A stretch of 62,349 nt of DNA from an uncultured Bacteroidales bacterium (GTDB lineage Bacteria; Bacteroidota; Bacteroidia; Bacteroidales; Muribaculaceae). Both the position numbers and the translations under genes were made by a program. Positions 38,209 through 47,049 of this stretch are shown in pieces; position 1 is the first letter of the stretch; every line of letters begins with the position of its first letter. The notes beneath the pieces were generated by a model. It made no database searches and was not told the origin of the DNA. It saw nothing but the letters and a program-made list of their open reading frames with translations. The stretch lies in assembly GCA_947570265.1 (NCBI GenBank), contig CANOUR010000006.1, forward strand, positions 1-62,349, read 5' to 3'.

Positions 38209-39542
38209 TTCAGAATGAGTTCAATTATATAATCGTCGACATCGGGCGATGGCGCGGACATTGTCAGTACGACACCCTGTCCCTCTGTTGGGCGAAATGC
38301 GACTTTCCGGCCGTCATCAAATGTCTTGGCCGATGCCACCCGCGCACCTACAGGCACCAGAATCTCTTTTGTGCCGGGCTTCAGCACATGAACGAAAACA
38401 CGATTGCCGAGCCGTGTGGCCGTACCCCACGGCTGCGCCGCGAATCCTGCGCCCTCTGTGCCATATATCGTCTCGCCATAGCGGCTGAGCCATTGACCGA
38501 TGTCACGCAGCCGCTTCAACGACGCTTCGGGGAGAGATCCATCAGGCTGCGGCCCGATATTAAGCAACAGGTTTGCTCCCAGACCTGCGGTATTTACAAG
38601 ATAATGTATCAGTGTGCGCGAATCTTTGTAGTCGGTATCGGCCACACGATAGCCCCACATGTTATTCATCGTGTTGCATGTCTCCAGAGGCAAAACCCCA
38701 ACCTGCTGTCCGCTCAGACCGGCGGTGTTCTGTCCGGGGAGATCACGTTCGAAAATCTGTATATCCTCACCGGGCATCGGCTCAAGATGATGGTTGTTTC
38801 CTACCATGCATCCCGGCTGAAGCGAATGTACCAGAGCATATTGTTTCTCAAGTTGCCAATTGAACGGCTCGGCATCCTGATCGTGATCCCACAGTCCGTC
38901 GAACCAAATGGCGCGCACCGGCCCGTATCCGGTCAGAAGCTCCCGCAGCTGTCGATTCATGAATTCGTAATAAGCCGGCCAATCGCGAAGCTGCGGATCG
39001 CGACCGGTGTTCAGACCAGTGCGTCCCGAAGGATAGTCAGGACGCGTCCAGTCTATGTGAGAATAATACAAGTGAAGGCTAAGTGAGTCTTCACGGCACG
39101 CATCGGACAGTTCCTTAAGGACATCACGACGGAAAGGTGTCGCATCTACAATATTGTAGTCAGACTCAGCAGTGTCGAACATGGAGAATCCATCGTGATG
39201 GCGCGTGGTGAAACATATGTAACGCGCACCACTATCCCTGATGGCGCTTGTCCACTCCTTGGCATTGAAATTGACCGGATAGAAAGCTGCAGCTGCCTTG
39301 GCATACTCGTCGGCACGCGGGCCATAGTTGAGATACCACTCACCCTGTCCGAACATACTGTAGATACCCCAATGAATAAAAATTCCAAACCTATCGGCTG
39401 AAAAGTCGCGCCGCGACTGCAACACTTCTTCTGTGGGTTCATACGGGCCGAACATCTCGGCCGATCCTACATAGGGCACTTCGGCCGCCGTAGCCGCCGA
39501 CGTGGCACACAGCATCACACCGGCTAATAATTGTGTCTTCAT
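38205..39542 (-). CDS. Secreted GH29 alpha-L-fucosidase
   Basis: Hydrolyses terminal alpha-L-fucose, typical of mucin and milk glycans. From ATG 39542 the protein is 445 residues with signal peptide MKTQLLAGVMLCATSAATAA. GH29 hallmarks are GIFIHWGIYSMFGQGEWY, YICFTTRHHDGFSMFDT, and the nucleophile Asp215 in AIWFDGLWDHD. A candidate acid/base residue could not be assigned by eye. Longer starts to 39674 are excluded by promoter elements at 39565-39572 and 39671-39678. It heads a coupled three-gene operon. Confidence 0.92.
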   Translation of the reverse strand: MKTQLLAGVMLCATSAATAAEVPYVGSAEMFGPYEPTEEVLQSRRDFSADRFGIFIHWGIYSMFGQGEWYLNYGPRADEYAKAAAAFYPVNFNAKEWTSAIRDSGARYICFTTRHHDGFSMFDTAESDYNIVDATPFRRDVLKELSDACREDSLSLHLYYSHIDWTRPDYPSGRTGLNTGRDPQLRDWPAYYEFMNRQLRELLTGYGPVRAIWFDGLWDHDQDAEPFNWQLEKQYALVHSLQPGCMVGNNHHLEPMPGEDIQIFERDLPGQNTAGLSGQQVGVLPLETCNTMNNMWGYRVADTDYKDSRTLIHYLVNTAGLGANLLLNIGPQPDGSLPEASLKRLRDIGQWLSRYGETIYGTEGAGFAAQPWGTATRLGNRVFVHVLKPGTKEILVPVGARVASAKTFDDGRKVAFRPTEGQGVVLTMSAPSPDVDDYIIELILK

Positions 39543-39564
39543 GGCATGGTGAATTGTCATGCCA

Positions 39565-39572
39565 CAAAGATA
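39565..39572 (-). promoter_or_regulatory. Proximal promoter -7 element for the fucosidase operon
   Basis: TATCTTTG reads 39572 to 39565 on the minus strand, 22 bases ahead of ATG 39542, giving a leader of about 17 bases. It lies downstream of the separate hairpin RNA described at 39598-39666. Confidence 0.6.
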
Positions 39573-39597
39573 AGAATTTTTACGACACGCCACCACA

Positions 39598-39666
39598 CCA
39601 AAACGGGCTGTCATCGCGACAGCCCGTTGTGATTCTTTAACCTTAAATCTAATACCATGAAAAACA
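39598..39666 (-). ncRNA. Candidate leader RNA or small RNA with terminator hairpin
   Basis: On the minus strand, promoter element TATATTTG (39678-39671) would start an RNA near 39666. After about 38 unpaired bases it forms a perfect 11-bp stem, AACGGGCTGTC (39628-39618) with GACAGCCCGTT (39612-39602), then TTTT. A possible tiny frame begins ATGGTATTAGATTT. I recall similar leader-plus-hairpin units in Bacteroidales intergenic regions but cannot verify it. It could be an attenuator for the fucosidase operon or an independent small RNA. The rest of the gap 39543-39841 holds only promoters. Confidence 0.5.
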
Positions 39667-39670
39667 CAGT

Positions 39671-39678
39671 GCAAATAT
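39671..39678 (-). promoter_or_regulatory. Distal promoter -7 element (leader RNA)
   Basis: TATATTTG on the minus strand, a full match to TAnnTTTG, placed to transcribe the hairpin RNA and possibly the fucosidase operon by readthrough. Confidence 0.6.
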
Positions 39679-39807
39679 AGTAATTATGCCTTTTAAACAT
39701 CTCCTGAGCGACATCGGTTCACCGCCGCACTTATTTTAACATTCGTTTAATATTCAAGCCGGCAATCGGTTTTTGTATAAATCGCTACTGCATGAAGAAA
39801 AAAGTCG

Positions 39808-39815
39808 TAACTTTG
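39808..39815 (+). promoter_or_regulatory. Promoter -7 element for the YitT gene
   Basis: TAACTTTG matches TAnnTTTG and lies 26 bases ahead of ATG 39842. Confidence 0.6.
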
Positions 39816-39841
39816 CAGACTGAAAATTAATCGCTACACCT

Positions 39842-40789
39842 ATGCCCCACCGTTTTTCAGGCAAGAAGCTTTGGATGTCGTCGCGCGACTATCTGTTCAT
39901 CATCTTCGGAACGTTTCTCTATTCTCTCGCATTCACAGGTTTCATTCTTCCGCTTAAAGTCGTCATCGGCGGTGTCACCGGTGTGGGAACACTCATCTTC
40001 TTCCTCACGGGCATACCTGTGGCCATCTCACAATATGTGATCAACCTCGTGCTCCTTGCGTTCGCCTACCGCATAGTTGGCAAACAATTCTGCTGGCGCA
40101 CAATTTTCGGCACATCATGCATGGCCGTATGGCTCGGTATCTTCCAGCCTCTCATGGCCAAATATTTTCCCGAGGGACTGCTCCCCGGACAAGATTTCAT
40201 AAGCATTCTGATTGGCGGATTCCTCACCGGCACGGCACTCGGACAGGTATTTATCCACAACGGATCGACCGGCGGCACCGATATTGTCGCCGCGATGGTA
40301 TCGAAAAAGACAAACATCTCGGTAGGACGCACGATGCTCTACGTCGACTTCTGCATCATCGCATCGAGCTACTTCCTGTTCCATAATATTGTCACGATCG
40401 TTTACGGCCTGATAATACTCTTCACACTATCGTTCACTGTCGACCAGCTGATCAACTCCACGCGCCAGTCGGTGCAGTTCACCATCATATCGCCCAAACA
40501 CTGGATCGAGATCGCCGACGCCATCAACTCCCAGGCTCACCGAGGCTGCACCGTCTACGACGGAATGGGCTGGTACAGCAAACACGAGGTGAAGATCATA
40601 ATGGTAGTGTGCCGACGCATGGAATCGGTGACAATGTTCCGAATCATAAAATCAATAGACCCTGCGGCATTTATCACACAAGCCAACGTGACCGGTGCGT
40701 ATGGTCTGGGATTTGACGAGATCAAGCTCAAGACCAAACCATCGGAAAAAGCCGGTGAAACCGACGCAGCAAATTCACATAAAGCGTGA
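39842..40789 (+). CDS. YitT-family membrane protein (DUF161/DUF2179)
   Basis: A 315-residue inner-membrane protein with about five helices in the DUF161/YitT region (SLAFTGFILPLKVVIGGVTG near the N-terminus; GSTGGTDIVA between helices), then a soluble DUF2179 domain (about 225-285, including GCTVYDGMGWYS). YitT proteins are common and their transport role is not settled. The basic, Lys/Glu-rich C-terminal 25 residues look disordered. It has its own promoter and is followed after 33 bases by a periplasmic protein. Confidence 0.92.
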   Translation: MPHRFSGKKLWMSSRDYLFIIFGTFLYSLAFTGFILPLKVVIGGVTGVGTLIFFLTGIPVAISQYVINLVLLAFAYRIVGKQFCWRTIFGTSCMAVWLGIFQPLMAKYFPEGLLPGQDFISILIGGFLTGTALGQVFIHNGSTGGTDIVAAMVSKKTNISVGRTMLYVDFCIIASSYFLFHNIVTIVYGLIILFTLSFTVDQLINSTRQSVQFTIISPKHWIEIADAINSQAHRGCTVYDGMGWYSKHEVKIIMVVCRRMESVTMFRIIKSIDPAAFITQANVTGAYGLGFDEIKLKTKPSEKAGETDAANSHKA

Positions 40790-40822
40790 ACCTGCCGGCG
40801 TCGGCAGACGTTTATCCGTCGT

Positions 40823-42028
40823 ATGATTAACGGGAAAACCAGAGTGTTGGCGACACTGATCGCCATTTCGGTCTGCCGGATATCCGCATCAGCCGGCGAC
40901 ATCACACAGATCACCGACGCATTACGCGCCATTGACTGCTACAGAGCATCTGTCGATTACTCCGTGAGCCTGCCGCAGGCACAGGATGACGTGTGCTATG
41001 ACATAGCGCTCGAAAGCATGCATCCGTCGCAGACCGACACACTGTCACCAGTAAACTATGTCATTGACTGGACTTTCAGGGCTGCCACAGGTGTAAATGT
41101 GAGCGGATTTTCGGCCTACTACGACGGCCATCACTACCGCTTTCGAGGCGACCGGCTTCAGGAATACCATATAGATTGGGACGCTCAACCATTTGCGACA
41201 CGTCATCAGGGAGGCCGTTCGTTTCCAGGCGTGCAGCGCGGAGTGCAGTTCGCCAACCTGCTGCCCGCATTCATAGCCATGGATCTTGAAGAGATGTCAG
41301 CCGACTCCCTCTACACCATCAGTTTTCCACCGGCATCACCATCACAAATAAAGGTTAGGGCGGTAATGACAGTGCAAGGCGTGGAATGCCTCGAAAGTGT
41401 CTACACATTCTCATTACCCGACATGCGCCCGCTCACAGTGTCCACCGAGACCAATGTCGGCACCATATCGGAGCAATCGATGAGAGCCGTCTACAGCTAC
41501 GACGACATTCCCACCGGGCCATGCGCTCCAATAAGCGAGCAATCTCTGGCATCACGCTGGCCTGAAGTATTCGAAAAATACCGCGAGAGCAATTTCCGCA
41601 TCGAAAACCTGCCGGGCATGCCGTTTCCTGCATTCTCACTTCCACAACCCGGTGGCACTCGCCTCACACGCGCGCGCGGTCAGGAATTCGGCACACCGGC
41701 TATCATCGTACTGATCGATCCCGCCAATGGGTTTGCATCAGAGACTGTGAAGGCTGTAAGAAAGGGTGTTGACCTCATGGCTTATGAGCCGGAAGTGCTA
41801 TGGGCCGTAGCCTCCACCAATCCCGACACAGCCACAAGTCTGATCGGCAACATCCGCTCAGGCGAGGCTATCGCACTCAATGCCGCATCACTCGCACGCG
41901 ACTGCGGAGCTGCATCCCTGCCTGTGATCGTGATGTGCTCAGCCGATGGCAAGGTTCGGGATGTCATTCTCGGCTACAACAATGATCTGCCATCAGCTGT
42001 TATGCAAAAGATGAGCATGATAAAATGA
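40823..42028 (+). CDS. Periplasmic LolA-like/thioredoxin-like protein
   Basis: A 401-residue exported protein with a signal sequence (about 1-24). The N-terminal half is a beta-rich fold reminiscent of LolA/LolB-type outer-membrane lipoprotein carriers. The C-terminal 150 residues look like a thioredoxin fold: PAIIVLIDPANGFASETV takes the place of the active-site helix and has no CxxC, and SLPVIVMC supplies a cis-Pro-like loop. It may bind lipids or peptides rather than act in redox chemistry. The thiol peroxidase gene follows after 39 bases. Family not firmly recognised. Confidence 0.65.
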   Translation: MINGKTRVLATLIAISVCRISASAGDITQITDALRAIDCYRASVDYSVSLPQAQDDVCYDIALESMHPSQTDTLSPVNYVIDWTFRAATGVNVSGFSAYYDGHHYRFRGDRLQEYHIDWDAQPFATRHQGGRSFPGVQRGVQFANLLPAFIAMDLEEMSADSLYTISFPPASPSQIKVRAVMTVQGVECLESVYTFSLPDMRPLTVSTETNVGTISEQSMRAVYSYDDIPTGPCAPISEQSLASRWPEVFEKYRESNFRIENLPGMPFPAFSLPQPGGTRLTRARGQEFGTPAIIVLIDPANGFASETVKAVRKGVDLMAYEPEVLWAVASTNPDTATSLIGNIRSGEAIALNAASLARDCGAASLPVIVMCSADGKVRDVILGYNNDLPSAVMQKMSMIK

Positions 42029-42067
42029 CACCAAATTTATTTACTTACATCAATAATAAAATCTGAT

Positions 42068-42577
42068 ATGGAAACAGTATATCTCAACGGACTTGAATGC
42101 CACACCTACGGCAAACTTCCCGCAGTTGGCGAAGCCGCTCCCGCATTTCATCTCACCGGAGCTGATCTGGGCGATATCACATGCGAGCAGTTTGCGGGCA
42201 AGCGAGTAGTCCTTAACATCTTCCCCAGCCTCGACACCGAGGTTTGCGCCCGTTCGGTGCGTCGCTTCAATGAAGAAGCTGCAAAAATGAACGACACCGT
42301 TGTCATCTGCGTGTCGATGGATCTTCCTTTTGCAATGGGACGCTTCTGCACTGCCAACGACATCAAGGATGTGATTGTGGCATCAGCATTCCGCTCACCA
42401 ATGTTCGGTCAGAAATACGGCGTGCAGCTTGTCGACGGCCCCCTTGCCGGCCTGCTCACCCGTGCCGTCATCATCATTGACAACGACGGAAAAGTGATGT
42501 TCCGCGATCTCGTCGAGGACATTACCCGCGAACCTGACTATGATGCTGCCCTCGCCGTGCTCGGCGCTAAGCACTGA
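42068..42577 (+). CDS. tpx: Thiol peroxidase Tpx
   Basis: An atypical 2-Cys peroxiredoxin that reduces hydroperoxides using thioredoxin. The 169-residue length is standard. The peroxidatic Cys60 is in SLDTEVCARSVRRF and the resolving Cys94 in FCTANDIKDV, with the VSMDLPFAMGRF motif between. It lies downstream of the LolA/thioredoxin-like gene and ends at a strong bidirectional terminator. Confidence 0.96.
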   Translation: METVYLNGLECHTYGKLPAVGEAAPAFHLTGADLGDITCEQFAGKRVVLNIFPSLDTEVCARSVRRFNEEAAKMNDTVVICVSMDLPFAMGRFCTANDIKDVIVASAFRSPMFGQKYGVQLVDGPLAGLLTRAVIIIDNDGKVMFRDLVEDITREPDYDAALAVLGAKH

Positions 42578-42602
42578 TCCCTATTACGCAAAACACAAAA
42601 TA

Positions 42603-42646
42603 CACCCGGCTGCCGGAGCGATCCGAGCAGCCGGGTGCTTTATTTT
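42603..42646. terminator. Bidirectional terminator between tpx and trpS
   Basis: CACCCGGCTGC (42603-42613) and GCAGCCGGGTG (42627-42637) make a perfect 11-bp GC-rich stem followed by CTTTATTTT on the plus strand, with a T-rich tail also on the minus strand. It serves both convergent genes. Confidence 0.88.
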
Positions 42647-42661
42647 CATGCCGACAGTCTG

Positions 42662-43720
42662 TCAATAGAATTTCGTGATACCCATGATCTCGCGAACCTG
42701 AGCCAACGTAGCCGCAGCCCGCTCCCGGGCTTTTTCCGCACCCATGCGCGCCACGCGTGCGAGATACTCGTCATCGTTGCGGATGTCAAGTATACGTTCG
42801 CGGATCGGAAGCGTGATCTTCAATATATCTTCAGCCAATTGTTTTTTCATATCGCCATAGCGTATCGAACAATCGGCATACGCATCGCGATAATGCTGCA
42901 CAACCTCCGGCGCTGATGTCAGCTCCATCAGTGTGATCAGGTTTTCCACAGGCTGGCTCAAAGGCAGTCCAGGCTCTTTCGGACCCTCATCGGTCACCGC
43001 GCGCATCACTTTCTTGCGCAGCGTCTTCTCATCATCAATGAGATAGATACAGTTGCCCTCGCTCTTGCCCATCTTGCCGCTGCCATCGAGTCCAGGCACC
43101 TTCACTGCGTGGTCACCAAAATTGAAATTCTCAGGCTCGGGGAACAGCTCCACTCCATAAAACGAGTTGAACCTGCGGGCAAACCTGCGTGTGAGTTCAA
43201 GATGCTGCTCCTGATCCTTTCCCACAGGCACCTTGTTGGCCTTCTGTATGAGAATATCCACCGCCATCAGCGTGGGATATGTCAGCAGGCCGGCATTGAC
43301 ACGCTTGTTTGAATTAGTGCCGATGATCTCCTGCTCGATATCTCCCTCCGTGGCATCGTTGCGTATGCCGAGCTGCTTGCGCGCTTTGTCCTTAAAAGAA
43401 GCCGTGCGCATGAGTTCTCCGATACCCACATGCATGTTCATCAGCAGATACAATTCCGAGACCTCAGGCACGTCACTCTGCACAAAAATCGTGGCTCGCT
43501 CGGGGTCAATGCCTGCGGCAAGATATTCCGCCATTATATTCTTTACATTACCATGCAGCGTCTTGGGATCGGGATGAGTGGTCAACGCGTGCAGGTCAGC
43601 AATGAAAAACAGGCTGTCGTAATCATCCTGCATTCTGACGAACTTGCTAAGCGCGCCGAAATAATTGCCAAGATGCAGATTGCCGGTGGCACGTATGCCG
43701 CTCAATACAACTTCTTTCAT
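42662..43720 (-). CDS. trpS: Tryptophanyl-tRNA synthetase
   Basis: Charges tRNA-Trp. The 352-residue class Ic synthetase has GIRATGNLHLGNYFG (HIGH-type motif as HLGN) and a KMSKS-type motif as KMGKSEGN, plus GKDQEQHLELTR for the tryptophan/ATP site. It has its own complete promoter, overlapped by a perfect inverted repeat (43786-43808). Confidence 0.96.
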   Translation of the reverse strand: MKEVVLSGIRATGNLHLGNYFGALSKFVRMQDDYDSLFFIADLHALTTHPDPKTLHGNVKNIMAEYLAAGIDPERATIFVQSDVPEVSELYLLMNMHVGIGELMRTASFKDKARKQLGIRNDATEGDIEQEIIGTNSNKRVNAGLLTYPTLMAVDILIQKANKVPVGKDQEQHLELTRRFARRFNSFYGVELFPEPENFNFGDHAVKVPGLDGSGKMGKSEGNCIYLIDDEKTLRKKVMRAVTDEGPKEPGLPLSQPVENLITLMELTSAPEVVQHYRDAYADCSIRYGDMKKQLAEDILKITLPIRERILDIRNDDEYLARVARMGAEKARERAAATLAQVREIMGITKFY

Positions 43721-43761
43721 ATCTTATATTCTGTGATTTGCTATCTTTGATATTCAAATTG

Positions 43762-43794
43762 CAAAAATACGAATAAGTCGAGAGCATATGCAAA
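43762..43794 (-). promoter_or_regulatory. Promoter for trpS
   Basis: On the minus strand, TTTG (43794-43791), a 21-base spacer and TATTTTTG (43769-43762). The leader to ATG 43720 is about 36-38 bases. Confidence 0.8.
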
Positions 43795-43808
43795 TTTATT
43801 TTGCATAT
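43786..43808. repeat. Perfect inverted repeat over the trpS -33 box
   Basis: ATATGCAAA (43786-43794), a TTTAT spacer and TTTGCATAT (43800-43808) form a 9-bp dyad that includes the trpS -33 TTTG. The geometry is that of a dimeric-regulator operator. Confidence 0.5.
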
Positions 43809-43916
43809 CGCCAATCGGATACTACCCGCAACCGCGCCTTCTCCTCCACACATGCCAGGTTCCTCGATAGCGTGCAATACACCCGCAACAGTAACGGAAA
43901 ATCGCGTGATTTTGCA

Positions 43917-43924
43917 TACTTTTG
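43917..43924 (+). promoter_or_regulatory. Promoter -7 element for the acyltransferase gene
   Basis: TACTTTTG matches TAnnTTTG and lies 36 bases ahead of ATG 43961. Confidence 0.6.
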
Positions 43925-43960
43925 CATCATGTATCCTGCAACATCACACCACCATAACAT

Positions 43961-44983
43961 ATGAGACAACGTCAAGCCGGATTTGAGCTCCTAAGAATCG
44001 TGAGTATGCTGATGGTTCTGCTGGTTCACTCTGACGGGGCTGCACTCGGGCTTCCGGAGCCTGACGGCGACATCGACACGCTAAACGCCCGCGACATCTG
44101 GCGACTGGCCGTAGAATCGTTTGCCATTATCGGAGTAAACTGTTTCACTCTCATCTCGGGCTACTTCGGCATACGGCTACGCGTACGCAACGCCACGTCG
44201 TTTATATTCCAGTGTATGTTCTATTCCATAGGCATATATCTTGCCTTGTCAGTAGCACGTCCCGGAAGTTTCAGCTGGCATGGATTCGCCGGAAGCTTCA
44301 TGATCCTCTCCCACACCGATCTGTGGTATGTCCCGGCCTATTTCCTTCTGATGCTGCTCAGTCCTCTACTAAACGCCGGAATAGAGAATCTATCCCGCAC
44401 CACATTTTTGTCAACGCTCGGCCTATTCATCGCATACAACCTGTGGTGCGGATGGTGGTGGCACGGATCTTTCAATCCCACCGGCTACACCACCATGCAA
44501 CTCATAATGATGTATCTGACCGGACGAGCCATATCACTCTACGCACCAGTGATCAGCACCCGCATCGCGGTGTTGCTTTACATCGTCAGTCTTGCCACAC
44601 TGTTCATCTCATCGCTGTTCTTGTCTTCGCTGACGGCATTCGCCTACAACTCTCCGGCCGTAATGGCTGCGTCGATATCATTCTTTTTGATCTTCCGCAA
44701 CCTCAAATTCCAGTCACAGACAATCTGTCGTCTCGCTGCATCGGCATTCTCGGTTTACCTCATCCACAAGGCTCCACCAATCTGGGGAGGCATAATCAAA
44801 CCGACCGTCATACAACTTTGGCACAGCCAGTCGCTAACCTTGTTCACTCTGTACATTGCCGCAGGCATCATCGCCATATATCTGGCGTGCAGTTGCATCG
44901 ATGCACTGCGGCGCATCATTTTCGACCGGCTTGCGACATACCTGTCCACACACGCCAGTCTATCTGGACGTTCCAAAACGTGA
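43961..44983 (+). CDS. Acyltransferase-3 family membrane protein
   Basis: A 340-residue integral-membrane protein with about ten helices. The N-terminal FELLRIVSMLMVLLVHS, with its R and H pair, matches the acyltransferase-3/OafA family that O-acetylates or acylates surface sugars. INCFTLISGYFG-type residues follow in the second helix. Substrate unknown. It stands alone, and its last 24 bases overlap tail to tail with the TonB-type barrel gene. Confidence 0.88.
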   Translation: MRQRQAGFELLRIVSMLMVLLVHSDGAALGLPEPDGDIDTLNARDIWRLAVESFAIIGVNCFTLISGYFGIRLRVRNATSFIFQCMFYSIGIYLALSVARPGSFSWHGFAGSFMILSHTDLWYVPAYFLLMLLSPLLNAGIENLSRTTFLSTLGLFIAYNLWCGWWWHGSFNPTGYTTMQLIMMYLTGRAISLYAPVISTRIAVLLYIVSLATLFISSLFLSSLTAFAYNSPAVMAASISFFLIFRNLKFQSQTICRLAASAFSVYLIHKAPPIWGGIIKPTVIQLWHSQSLTLFTLYIAAGIIAIYLACSCIDALRRIIFDRLATYLSTHASLSGRSKT

Positions 44984-47008
44984 TGTGTCCACACCATTGT
45001 CCTTTGGCTTGAAGCCATTGAAGCGGAAAACAAATGTGAGTTGTACTTTGCGAGTCATGTCATTTACCTTCATACGATAGTTTTGCCTACCGTAGTTTAT
45101 GCGCATCACAGGCGACCACGTATTGAATATGTCATCGGCCTTCAGACTCAACTCACAGCTACGCGACTTACCGAAACTCCATTTGGCGCCGGCATCAATC
45201 CTCCACATTGCCGACATGTCAGCAATTCCTTGCAACGATCGGCTTATGCCACTAATGTCAACAGATAGAGAAATCCCTTTAGCTATCTTGAACGTGTTCT
45301 GCATCTGTCCATATCCGACAAACTTCTGACGGACAAAGTCCATTTCATGAAAGCGATCCGCCATTATGCGGTTACTGAACCCTTGCACCATAACACGCGT
45401 CTCAAACCAGCCGCCTATTGAAAACGGAGCTACGATATTGAAACCGAACATACGGTTATAGCTGAGATTCTGCTCCTGAAATATCAGTTTCAGCTCATCG
45501 GCCGACTGGTATGGCAGCTGCACGAAATAATCATCCGTATTGTTAAAGAATACAGCCGCCACATATTTCTGCCGGAATATATAAGACACATTGGCCGAAT
45601 AAGATGTTGAAGGCCTTAACGACGGATTTCCCCAAACCTCGCTGTAGGGATTGAGATATCCCACACCTCCATGCAACGACCAATATGACGGGAATTCACG
45701 GTTTGTGTTGAAACTTGCCTGCACTATATGAACCGGATTTTTGTAATACGTCAGTCCTATCTGCGGCTGGAATGTCCAGTTGTTTCTTCCTCCGATCCTG
45801 TAGAACTCTTCTCCTAATGAAGCCTGCAACGACAATCCCCATGCAAAAGAGTGCGCAATACCTACATAAGCCTTTGCAGTGTGCTCCATTATGCGATTGT
45901 GGAAGCCCGACATGTCTGGAACGGCATAGCGCATCAAACTCATGTCATCACTCAGACGGTATTCACAGCCATATCCGAGACTCCAACCATTCAGACTGTG
46001 TTCCATATCGGCAGTGAATCGATAACGGCGTATATGCTGATCATTGATTGCATCCACCATAACAAGATTGTTATCGTCGCTCATCAGCTGGCCTCGTTCC
46101 TCACGATAAACAAGCCAGTCGGCCGTCAATGTCAACCCAAAGGCAGATCTGTAATGCAGGTTGAGATCGTGCATTGCGATCGGCCGCTTGTAATCGCTCG
46201 TATTCCGGTATTTTCCCAATGTGCCGTCCGAATTGCTACATGAATGAATATCACCGCTCACCTGACCATTATATGTGGCTTTGACCACACTGCCTTTTGT
46301 AATATCGTAACCCACCGAAGCATATATCTGATTCGTGAGATTCCGGCTGTTTGTGCGGTTTTTGTCTTCGACCACATGCATGCCATCCATTAATGTGTGC
46401 CACGAGGTCATATTCTCACTCCGCCACGATCGTGATTTCGCGAGTGAATAGTTTAGATCAAATGTCCATTTATCAACAGCATAAACACCGGCCAATCCTC
46501 CGCCGAAAGATGAATAGTGATCCTGTGAATATCCCGCCCGGGCTTGACCACTGAGTCCATCCAATGCCGAAGGTGTTTTCAACACCACATTTATCACAGC
46601 TCCGTTGACATGGTATTTAGCCGGTGCTGAATACATTATCTCCACATTCTTCAATCTGTCGACAGGCATGGAATAGAGCAATTGATACAGTTGCGACACC
46701 GTCATCTGTGACACTTCTCCATTTATCAATATCGTTGTAGACTGAGCGCCCGATAGTGTGAACACTCCATTGTGATTCATCACACCCGGCAAATATCCAA
46801 GAGATTCAAGGATATTGGTCACCGGCTTATCTCTGACTATCTCCGGCAAATCAACAGTCATCACACCGCCATCGCTTTTCACCTGCGATTTCTCACCTTT
46901 GACCAACAACTCATCGAGAGACCGCACTTCGATCGAGTCATTCCCTACCTGTGCACGGACTGAGACAGCCGCCACAAGACACAGTAATGCGCAACTATAC
47001 ATTTTCAT
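44960..47008 (-). CDS. TonB-type outer-membrane barrel with plug (OMP_b-brl_3-like)
   Basis: A 682-residue exported protein. The signal peptide MKMYSCALLCLVAAVSVRA is followed by a TonB-receptor-like plug (LDELLVKGEKSQVKSDGGVM, cited as residues near 30-50, then NILESLGYLPGVM, LINGEVS and VEIMYSAPAKY), and then a barrel whose penultimate strand ends FVFRFNGF, with a 16-residue tail. There is no CarboxypepD_reg domain. It is divergent from a kinase/regulator pair, a recurrent Bacteroidota arrangement in which the regulator controls the barrel. The start at ATG 47008 is set by a promoter element 6 bases upstream. Ligand unknown. Confidence 0.85.
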   Translation of the reverse strand: MKMYSCALLCLVAAVSVRAQVGNDSIEVRSLDELLVKGEKSQVKSDGGVMTVDLPEIVRDKPVTNILESLGYLPGVMNHNGVFTLSGAQSTTILINGEVSQMTVSQLYQLLYSMPVDRLKNVEIMYSAPAKYHVNGAVINVVLKTPSALDGLSGQARAGYSQDHYSSFGGGLAGVYAVDKWTFDLNYSLAKSRSWRSENMTSWHTLMDGMHVVEDKNRTNSRNLTNQIYASVGYDITKGSVVKATYNGQVSGDIHSCSNSDGTLGKYRNTSDYKRPIAMHDLNLHYRSAFGLTLTADWLVYREERGQLMSDDNNLVMVDAINDQHIRRYRFTADMEHSLNGWSLGYGCEYRLSDDMSLMRYAVPDMSGFHNRIMEHTAKAYVGIAHSFAWGLSLQASLGEEFYRIGGRNNWTFQPQIGLTYYKNPVHIVQASFNTNREFPSYWSLHGGVGYLNPYSEVWGNPSLRPSTSYSANVSYIFRQKYVAAVFFNNTDDYFVQLPYQSADELKLIFQEQNLSYNRMFGFNIVAPFSIGGWFETRVMVQGFSNRIMADRFHEMDFVRQKFVGYGQMQNTFKIAKGISLSVDISGISRSLQGIADMSAMWRIDAGAKWSFGKSRSCELSLKADDIFNTWSPVMRINYGRQNYRMKVNDMTRKVQLTFVFRFNGFKPKDNGVDTSRFGTSR

Positions 47009-47014
47009 GGCAGC

Positions 47015-47022
47015 GAAATTAA
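47015..47022 (-). promoter_or_regulatory. Promoter -7 element (variant) for the barrel gene
   Basis: TAATTTCG reads 47022 to 47015 on the minus strand, the same one-mismatch variant as at aspA. It ends 6 bases before ATG 47008, predicting a leaderless or near-leaderless mRNA. Confidence 0.5.
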
Positions 47023-47049
47023 ACACTCCGATACTAAAAGCCCCATTTT

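Noticed and set aside
39543..39674. Longer N-terminus for the GH29 fucosidase
   Set aside because: It spans two promoter elements and a terminator hairpin; the signal peptide starts at 39542.
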